Shown here: piece by piece, positions 1 through 5,077 of the stretch
Layout of the letters: each line of letters begins with the position of its first letter
Position numbering within the stretch: the stretch's first letter is position 1
Source of the DNA: Saprospiraceae bacterium
GTDB lineage: Bacteria > Bacteroidota > Bacteroidia > Chitinophagales > Saprospiraceae
DNA: 7,547 nucleotides
NCBI GenBank assembly: GCA_023299965.1
Contig: JALZVN010000096.1
Location: 1-7,547 of the forward strand
Direction of reading: 5' to 3'
The notes under the pieces: generated by a model
Database searches by the model: none
Told to the model about the DNA's origin: nothing
What the model saw: the letters and a program-made list of their open reading frames with translations, nothing else
Translations under genes and position numbers: made by a program

Positions 1-12
1 TATCTATTTTTT

Positions 13-105
13 CCATTTGTGTAATACCATTTGTAGTATAAAATGGTGTGCAAGATTTCAGATAGAAATGCTCAAGGTCGAGGCGAAAAGCGCTTCAAAT
101 GGTAT
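13..105. repeat. Small cluster of direct and inverted repeats in the left intergenic region
   Basis: Two adjacent 14-base direct repeats (13-26 and 27-40, both beginning CCATTTGT) match at 12 of 14 positions. ATACCATTTG (24-33) is repeated inverted as CAAATGGTAT (96-105), which could be the ends of an element of about 82 bases. A nested hairpin pairs ACCATTT (26-32) with AAATGGT (41-47) around an 8-base loop. The perfect palindrome AAGCGCTT lies at 88-95. The stretch GTCGAGGCGAAAAGCG (78-92 region) resembles the core of the larger repeat described at 160-324. These matches are read directly from the sequence. That they form one mobile or folded element is inference, and the window may start inside a longer copy. 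Confidence 0.4.
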
Positions 106-159
106 AATATCGAGTTATAATAGGGGACCCTCTATTTATAAGTTATTTGATTCTTTTTG

Positions 160-324
160 TTTGGACTAGCGCTGTGCAGTAGTGTATATGCGGAGTGGAG
201 CCTGGGGTTTGGCAACATATGCAGACCTAGACACGCCGATAGGCTGGCAAGGGCCGAGGCGAATGCCGAGCTACGGATACATAGCGACCATGTCATCACG
301 ACTTCATCGGGATGATCAGGGTAG
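160..324 (+). repeat. Structured intergenic repeat, copy 1 (REP-like)
   Basis: This is one of two related elements in the window; the other lies inverted at 4921-5063. The outer 24 bases (160-183) match 5040-5063 perfectly on the opposite strand. Further shared blocks are GCCGATAGGC (235-244), CGAGCTACGGA (267-277), ACATAGCGACC (279-289) and TCAGGGTAG (316-324). Two hairpins lie between the blocks. The first is TGTATATG (183-190) with CATATGCA (216-223), 8 pairs including one G-T, loop 25 bases. The second is TCATCACGA (293-301) with TCGGGATGA (307-315), 8 of 9 pairs, loop 5 bases. GTAG at 179-182 directly abuts the base of the first hairpin, as in REP elements recognised by RAYT transposases. 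The repeat and pairing are seen in the sequence; the REP/RAYT interpretation is inference. The element sits just 3' of the WG-repeat gene. Confidence 0.75.
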
Positions 325-355
325 TCCCCAAATAAATAAAATAATTGAAAAATAT

Positions 356-1450
356 CTAGACTATGGTGGCTGCACTGGCAACACCGTCAGCTGTAGAAGC
401 ACGATTAGCTCCTTCAGCTTCATTAAGCGCTTCTTTCCAAATCACCTTGCCTGTTTTGTCTATATACGACCAGATATCATCTGTCTCGACCAAGGCTAAA
501 TCATGGCTAAAAGGATTTGCTAAATCAAATTGAAAAGGGATAATGACTTTGCCTGTCTTGTCTATGTAACCCCATCTATTGTCTTGCTGCACAGCTGCCA
601 TTCCATTTACAAAGTGACTTGCACTTTTATACGCTGGATGAATAGCTAATTGGGCGTTTTTGTTAAGAAATCCGTACTTATTGTTGATTTTAACCAGACC
701 TAAACCATCAGAAAAATCTCCTGCAAAGGAGTACATCGGAGTTTGAATCACCTGACCAGACTCTTGTAAGTATCCGTAACTCCCCCCTTGCACTACTACC
801 GCCATTTCATCTTTGAACTGTCCAAAAAATGGATTCGCCGGTACATCAAACTGTGGCTCCACCATCATCTCTCCAGAAGTGTTTATATAGCCATACTTCC
901 CATCTAGTTCTACTACCGCAAGTGATTTTTGGAAAGAGTGCGCTTTGTCATAAGCAGCAGGAATAACTAGCTCTCCCCTAGTATTGATATATCCGTATGG
1001 ACCGTTTTGCTCAATCTTCACTGGCGCCATACCTTTACTAAAGTGCCCTGCAGCATGAAACCGAGGAGTAATAACGTAGTCTCCTTCGTGATTGATAAAT
1101 CCCCATTTTTCTCCAACTTTTACAGCTGCCATTGATTCATGAAAATCGCTAGCTTGATCAAACTGAACGTCTATTACCAAACTGCCTCTTTCATCGATGT
1201 ATCCCCATTTAGATACCAAACGAGCGCGTGCTTTGCTCTCTTGAAACTTACCTACAAAACTAAACAAGTGCTTCATAAGAAGACGCCCAAGTTTATCTAA
1301 CGGAACTGGTTTATTATTGAATGTAACAATAGAAAATTCGTTTTGAAAATCCTCAACCTTGAAGTACTGAGGTTCAATAACAATTTGACCTGCCGCATTC
1401 ATGAAGCCAAATTTGTTCTTCTCCCGAATTTTATATAGCTGATTGCTCAT
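356..1450 (-). CDS. WG-repeat protein
   Basis: A 364-residue protein built almost wholly of WG (KWG) repeats, each a short beta-rich unit of roughly 33-40 residues with the pattern [WY]G[YF][IL][ND]..G...I.P.[FY]. Recognisable units begin near residues 14 (FGFMNAAG), 82 (WGYIDERG), 116 (WGFINHEG), 152 (YGYINTRG), 186 (YGYINTSG), 225 (YGYLQESG), 259 (YGFLNKNA), 293 (WGYIDKTG) and 327 (WSYIDKTG). A degenerate unit lies near residue 50. The last unit has lost the Gly of WG. A short Ala/Glu-rich tail (about 340-364) follows. No signal peptide or membrane segment is visible, so a cytoplasmic location is likely. The start is ATG at 1450, in an A-rich context without a clear Shine-Dalgarno site, 31 bases after the TlpA-like gene. 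That spacing suggests cotranscription as the last gene of the block. The molecular function of WG repeats is not established, and binding or scaffolding is only a guess. The family assignment is secure. Confidence 0.93.
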   Translation of the reverse strand: MSNQLYKIREKNKFGFMNAAGQIVIEPQYFKVEDFQNEFSIVTFNNKPVPLDKLGRLLMKHLFSFVGKFQESKARARLVSKWGYIDERGSLVIDVQFDQASDFHESMAAVKVGEKWGFINHEGDYVITPRFHAAGHFSKGMAPVKIEQNGPYGYINTRGELVIPAAYDKAHSFQKSLAVVELDGKYGYINTSGEMMVEPQFDVPANPFFGQFKDEMAVVVQGGSYGYLQESGQVIQTPMYSFAGDFSDGLGLVKINNKYGFLNKNAQLAIHPAYKSASHFVNGMAAVQQDNRWGYIDKTGKVIIPFQFDLANPFSHDLALVETDDIWSYIDKTGKVIWKEALNEAEGANRASTADGVASAATIV

Positions 1451-1481
1451 AATATTTTTAAGTGTTTTCTTGGGCTTTCCT

Positions 1482-2903
1482 CTAATTCTTCACTAATGTT
1501 CGGAACTCATCCACAATATCTCTACTCTCTTGGTCGGAAAGGTAAGCAAATTTTCCTTGTTTATTGATTATGTGATATAGGGGTATAGCCGATATATCGT
1601 AGTCTTTAGCAAGGTCTTGTAGCGAAATTGCCCAAGTGTTCACTCCTAGTGGGTTGTGTCGTATCATTGCGTCGCGCCATGCCTCCTCCTCTTTATCGAT
1701 TGAAATATTTACTAAGACGACTCCCATATCTTGTAATTTTTGTCGTATGTCTTTAGATTTTTTGAACCCAGCGATACATGGTTTGCACCAGCTAGCCCAA
1801 AAACTTAAATAGACCACTTTACCATTATAGTCAGTCAGTGAAACAAGGTTTCCCATCTTATCTATCATGTCTATATCTCCTGCCGAAATGTTTTCCACTC
1901 CAGAAATATCTCCACCATACATCTGCATAACAGCTTCTGTATATTGAGGACAAGTATTTTGCAAGTCTCCAATTTTTGATCTCCCTAATTCAGAGGCTCC
2001 ACTCTTTTCATAAACTTTTATCAACAAATGCGTTGTCATATAGCATCTAGCTTCACCAGATAAATGCTGCTCGATCAAGGGATATATCTTCGTATATGAT
2101 CTATTTTTAAATGGGTCATTGGGAAGGTAATTGTAGATGGCTAGCGCTTTGAGCGCATTTTTATAAGAAGGATGATTAATCAATGATGCATCAGACCAAG
2201 TTAGCCCATTTCCCAATCCTAATTGAGATTTAGCAGCTTCTATTCCTTTTTGATCCAACTGATTCACTCTAGGCAATATCCACGATAACTTATCAGCCTC
2301 TTTATCATACTTTGCTTTAGTGGAATAAAAATCATGTACCTTCTGACTGATACTAGAACGATATTGCGCAAGTAGATTTCTTTGAGCATTGTACCTCTTA
2401 ACTAAACTAGCTGTAAAATCAGAGACTGGCACATATTGTCCATTTTGCGACATTATCTTTGAGAAAACAATATCCAAATAAGCACAATCTGTAGTCACTT
2501 TAGCAGAGCCCTCACTAAGTTTATCAAATGCGGCTATGAAGTTATTGTCTTCACTCCCTACCCCAGAAAACTGTAGGGTACTCGCCACGTTCTGGCCATT
2601 AAAGGAAATAGTAAGTCCTGACTTTGAATCTAGATAAACCGGTATAATGTATCCATCATAATTGAATTCTACAAAAGTTGCTCCCTCGATAGGGTAAATA
2701 AACTCTGCGTATCCTGCAGAAGATAGGTCTATTCGATGCGTTTTATTCAACTGTGCGTCCTCAAGATGCGCTTGTTGAATATACACTGCTTGAGTAGTAG
2801 CATTAGCTACGTCTAGTTTTACTCGTATATCTTGCGCATGGAGCGCACTCACGAAGCAAGCTATCAAACAGGCTACAAATACTTTAATTACAATACGTTT
2901 CAA
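1482..2903 (-). CDS. Secreted TlpA-family thiol-disulfide oxidoreductase
   Basis: A 473-residue protein. Residues 1-23 form a signal peptide: basic MKR, a hydrophobic core VFVACLIACFVSA, and a site near LHA|Q. Residues 25-115 are beta-rich and resemble the N-terminal DUF4369-type domain common before Bacteroidota thioredoxin folds. Residues 120-335 are mostly helical and not recognised. Residues 340-473 form a TlpA/AhpC-TSA-like thioredoxin fold with SFWASWCKPC, redox cysteines C373 and C376, and the expected cis-proline P441 in DISAIPLY. The protein should act in the periplasm or on the outer face, probably reducing or isomerising disulfides; the substrate is unknown. The start is TTG (2903-2901). 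An in-frame TAA lies two codons upstream, and no in-frame ATG occurs before the signal peptide ends, so TTG is effectively forced. The gene lies 66 bases after lysS and 31 before the WG gene. Extra cysteines in the signal-peptide region and at about 140, 287 and 318 are not part of the active site. The family call is firm; the direction of the redox reaction is inferred. Confidence 0.92.
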   Translation of the reverse strand: MKRIVIKVFVACLIACFVSALHAQDIRVKLDVANATTQAVYIQQAHLEDAQLNKTHRIDLSSAGYAEFIYPIEGATFVEFNYDGYIIPVYLDSKSGLTISFNGQNVASTLQFSGVGSEDNNFIAAFDKLSEGSAKVTTDCAYLDIVFSKIMSQNGQYVPVSDFTASLVKRYNAQRNLLAQYRSSISQKVHDFYSTKAKYDKEADKLSWILPRVNQLDQKGIEAAKSQLGLGNGLTWSDASLINHPSYKNALKALAIYNYLPNDPFKNRSYTKIYPLIEQHLSGEARCYMTTHLLIKVYEKSGASELGRSKIGDLQNTCPQYTEAVMQMYGGDISGVENISAGDIDMIDKMGNLVSLTDYNGKVVYLSFWASWCKPCIAGFKKSKDIRQKLQDMGVVLVNISIDKEEEAWRDAMIRHNPLGVNTWAISLQDLAKDYDISAIPLYHIINKQGKFAYLSDQESRDIVDEFRTLVKN

Positions 2904-2969
2904 GGATTACACATTAATGATTATGCTAATATCATACTTTTGACGCAGGAATCAAAGACAGTAACATAC

Positions 2970-4712
2970 CTAAATCTCTTTTTCTGCTGGAACAGCTGCA
3001 TTTTCTGGTTTCATTTGCGGAAAAAAGATCACTTCTTGGATAGAACTGTTGTTGGTAAGGTGCATACATAGCCTATCTATACCAATACCTAAGCCAGATG
3101 TAGGTGGCATTCCATACTCAAGAGCACGCAGAAAATCCTCATCCAATACCATAGCTTCGTCATCTCCTCTTTGTGCTAATTTGAGTTGATCTTCAAATCT
3201 CTTTCGCTGATCGATAGGATCATTCAACTCGGAGTATGCATTTGCCAACTCCTTTCCATTCACAAACAACTCAAAACGCTCTACTAAACCTTCCTTTGAT
3301 CTATGCTTTTTCGCCAATGGGCTCATCGCTATCGGATAGTCTGTGATATAGGTAGGTTGTATCAAGTGATGTTCCACTTTTTCGCCAAAGATCTCATCTA
3401 TTAGCTTTCCTTTCCCAAGACTTGGATCTACTTCGATGTGTAGCTCTTTGCATACTTGGCGAAGGGCATCTTCTTCCATTTCAGAAATGTCGATACCTGT
3501 ATACTCCTTAATAGAATCAAACATGGTCAGTCTGCGATATGGACCTGCGAATTCAATCACATTATCCCCTATCTTGACACTAGTCTCTCCATTCACTTCT
3601 TGAGCAATGTACTCTAGACAGTTTTCTACCATCTCCATCATCCAGATATAATCCTTATACGCCACATAGATTTCCATCATCGTAAACTCCGGATTATGTG
3701 TCCTATCCATCCCCTCATTTCTGAACATCTTGCCTATCTCGTACACTCCATCAAATCCACCTACGATGAGTTTCTTTAGATAGAGTTCATTAGCTATACG
3801 CATATACAGTTCCATATCCAGCGTATTGTGATGCGTCGCAAACGGACGTGCAGCAGCTCCTCCATGGATGGGTTGCAAGATGGGAGTTTCCACTTCCATC
3901 CATCCATAGCGATCAAAATAGCTACGCATCGCTCGGATCAATTTATTTCTCTTAAGAAAAACTTCCTTCACATCATTATTAACCACGAGATCCACATATC
4001 GCTGACGATATCGTAATTCCGGATCAGTAAAGGCATCATGTGTATTCCCTTCTTTGTCCACTTTTACGATCGGAAGGTTCCTCAGTGCCTTAGATAAAAA
4101 TCTCAATGATTTTACTTTTATAGAAACTTCGCCAGTCTGCGTACAAAACAACTCTCCTTCTATTCCTATAAAGTCTCCAATGTGCAATTGCTTCACTATA
4201 TTATCGTGTAAGGCAATCTCGTCTTCAGACTCACCGATAGCGCCCTTCTTCATGTACAACTGAATACGACCATAAGAATCTTGTAGCTTGGCAAAAGGTC
4301 CACGCTGTCCCATAAATCTACCACCGATGGTCACTGTACCGTTCTCAGCGTATTCGCTTACTCCTTTGACTCTTGCGCTAGCCAAGAGATCTTCAAGAGA
4401 AGCCACTTCGCTGCCATCCGACATCTCGATGGTACCATCTAATGAAAAACCAGCAAAGCCCTCATCCGTACTTAGATTAGCAGCTTTAAATTTATTTTTC
4501 AATACCAAACCCATCAACTCAGCCCCTTTATCACTACCTACATTTTTTGCCGATCCAAGATATTCAGAAAGCGCTTGTTTATAGTCCGCCGTGGTATAAT
4601 CTGTTGTCTTAAAGTTGACTTCAAATCTAGCTGCTGGATATGGTTCTATACCCATTTCAGCCAATTTATCCATGGACTGTCTTCGTATTACTTCTTGTTC
4701 GCTGAGTTGCAT
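2970..4712 (-). CDS. lysS: Lysine--tRNA ligase, class II, with N-terminal insertion
   Basis: Lysyl-tRNA synthetase charges tRNA-Lys with lysine using ATP in the cytoplasm. The protein has 580 residues, against about 500-510 for typical bacterial LysS. The N-terminal helix is Bacteroidota-like (MQLSEQEVIRR, then GIEPYP). The OB-fold anticodon-binding domain runs about 125-210 (GRFMGQRGPFAKLQDSYGRIQLY; IGDFIGIEGELF). The catalytic domain follows from about 225: FTDPELRYRQRYVDL, the motif 1 region near 264-282 (GWMEVETPILQP), motif 2 at 330-347 (FRNEGMDRTHNPEFT), a conserved segment near 485-500 (NGKELANAYSELND), and motif 3 at 540-547 (GLGIGIDR). Residues about 50-124 are an insertion not present in the LysS proteins I know, and the loop after GRFM is shorter than usual (RGPFA in place of the longer GK-containing segment). 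All class II motifs are intact, so the enzyme should be active. The start is ATG at 4712, with an in-frame TAG three codons upstream. It is the first gene of a probable three-gene minus-strand operon; no clean promoter was found for it. Confidence 0.97.
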   Translation of the reverse strand: MQLSEQEVIRRQSMDKLAEMGIEPYPAARFEVNFKTTDYTTADYKQALSEYLGSAKNVGSDKGAELMGLVLKNKFKAANLSTDEGFAGFSLDGTIEMSDGSEVASLEDLLASARVKGVSEYAENGTVTIGGRFMGQRGPFAKLQDSYGRIQLYMKKGAIGESEDEIALHDNIVKQLHIGDFIGIEGELFCTQTGEVSIKVKSLRFLSKALRNLPIVKVDKEGNTHDAFTDPELRYRQRYVDLVVNNDVKEVFLKRNKLIRAMRSYFDRYGWMEVETPILQPIHGGAAARPFATHHNTLDMELYMRIANELYLKKLIVGGFDGVYEIGKMFRNEGMDRTHNPEFTMMEIYVAYKDYIWMMEMVENCLEYIAQEVNGETSVKIGDNVIEFAGPYRRLTMFDSIKEYTGIDISEMEEDALRQVCKELHIEVDPSLGKGKLIDEIFGEKVEHHLIQPTYITDYPIAMSPLAKKHRSKEGLVERFELFVNGKELANAYSELNDPIDQRKRFEDQLKLAQRGDDEAMVLDEDFLRALEYGMPPTSGLGIGIDRLCMHLTNNSSIQEVIFFPQMKPENAAVPAEKEI

Positions 4713-4820
4713 ATTGAGCTATTTTGATGACCTAGTGCGTATTTTTAATCCACTAAGCCGATTATTGACCCGTAAAATTATCAAATGATGGTAAATTATT
4801 GCCTTTATTCAGAATTTACT

Positions 4821-4839
4821 TTCACATAATATATGTGAA
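4821..4839. promoter_or_regulatory. Palindrome adjoining the promoter, candidate operator
   Basis: TTCACATA (4821-4828) and TATGTGAA (4832-4839) form a perfect 8-bp inverted repeat with a 3-base spacer. It ends one base before the -33 TTG of the rightward promoter, which is a usual place for an activator or repressor to bind. The half-site TCACA/TGTGA recalls CRP/FNR-family half-sites, but in the opposite arrangement to the E. coli CRP site, so no regulator is named. It could also act on lysS, lying 109-127 bases upstream of that start. The palindrome is seen directly; the regulatory role is inferred. Confidence 0.5.
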
Positions 4840-4840
4840 C

Positions 4841-4871
4841 TTGGATTCCATTTTTTATATAATTAACTTTG
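4841..4871 (+). promoter_or_regulatory. Bacteroidota-type promoter (TTG - 20 bp - TAACTTTG)
   Basis: TTG at 4841-4843 and TAACTTTG at 4864-4871 are 20 bases apart. This is a full match to the Bacteroidota housekeeping consensus TTG-N(17-23)-TAnnTTTG known from Flavobacterium and Bacteroides. It points right, toward the secreted-protein gene. Transcription would begin near 4878 and give a leader of about 200 bases that includes structured repeat copy 2. No transcript data are available; the call rests on the motif match and orientation. Confidence 0.65.
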
Positions 4872-4920
4872 AATGAGGACGATAAGTCCAAAAAGGACAA
4901 ACATTTTTTGAAATATGGGC

Positions 4921-5063
4921 CTACCCTGACGATCCGCTGAAAAAGCGAATGTCAGGGTCGCTATGTTCCGTAGCTCGCTTTTCGCTCGGTCCCTTTGCTG
5001 CCTATCGGCTAGCTAGGGACTACCGATGCCCGCATCGGTACTACTGCACAGCGCTAGTCCAAA
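4921..5063 (-). repeat. Structured intergenic repeat, copy 2 (REP-like, inverted)
   Basis: This is the reverse-oriented partner of the element at 160-324. Shared blocks read on the minus strand are the 24 bases at 5063-5040, GCCGATAGGC (5009-5000), CGAGCTACGGA (4977-4967), ACATAGCGACC (4966-4956) and TCAGGGTAG (4929-4921). Its first hairpin is a perfect 9-bp stem, TACCGATGC (5021-5029) with GCATCGGTA (5032-5040) and a 2-base centre. On the minus strand GTAG (5044-5041) directly abuts the stem base, as in copy 1. Its second hairpin pairs CCCTGAC (4924-4930) with GTCAGGG (4951-4957), with an inner CGCT/AGCG stem (4935-4938 and 4944-4947). It is shorter than copy 1 because the first hairpin is compact. 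It lies in the inferred 5' leader of the downstream secreted-protein gene, so it may influence translation or simply be a dispersed repeat. Confidence 0.78.
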
Positions 5064-5077
5064 AAGAGACAAAGACG

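Larger units (their letters stand above)
1..355. other. Gene-free region downstream of the WG-repeat gene
   Basis: No convincing gene lies here. A plus-strand frame runs 182-499, but it starts inside the repeat element and continues antisense through the 3' end of the WG-repeat gene, so it is not called. The region holds the repeat cluster at 13-105, an AT-rich spacer at about 106-159, and the structured repeat copy 1 at 160-324. Reading away from the WG gene stop on the minus strand, the first strong hairpin is the repeat's own (315-293), and no U-tract follows it. A classic intrinsic terminator is therefore not visible. Confidence 0.7.
4713..5077. other. Divergent intergenic region between lysS and the secreted-protein gene
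   Basis: This gap separates lysS (minus) from the large secreted-protein gene (plus). From left to right it contains an AT-rich lysS leader (4713-4820), a palindrome (4821-4839), a rightward Bacteroidota promoter (4841-4871), a small hairpin pairing GTCC (4886-4889) with GGAC (4895-4898), and structured repeat copy 2 (4921-5063). No leftward TAnnTTTG box with a suitably spaced TTG was found for lysS. The nearest is a one-mismatch box whose plus-strand form is TAAAATTA near 4772, which lacks a TTG partner. A plus-strand frame is open from 4886 and contains ATG at 4949, but that part is the repeat element and is not treated as coding. Confidence 0.7.

Noticed and set aside
293..315. Intrinsic terminator for the minus-strand operon
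   Set aside because: The hairpin is real, but no U-tract follows it on the minus strand, and it belongs to the repeat element.
182..499. A 105-codon plus-strand open frame
   Set aside because: It begins inside the structured repeat and runs antisense into the well-supported WG-repeat gene. Its translation shows no family features.
2832..3071. A 79-codon plus-strand open frame over the lysS-tlpA junction
   Set aside because: It is antisense to the ends of two solid genes and has no recognisable features.
160..5063. Composite transposon formed by the two inverted repeats
   Set aside because: There is no transposase inside, the enclosed genes include housekeeping lysS, and no target-site duplication is seen outside the repeats.
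4949..5077. In-frame ATG at 4949 as start of the large secreted protein
   Set aside because: The added residues are a translation of the repeat element, and a normal signal peptide would be pushed 43 residues inward. GTG at 5078 gives a textbook signal peptide.
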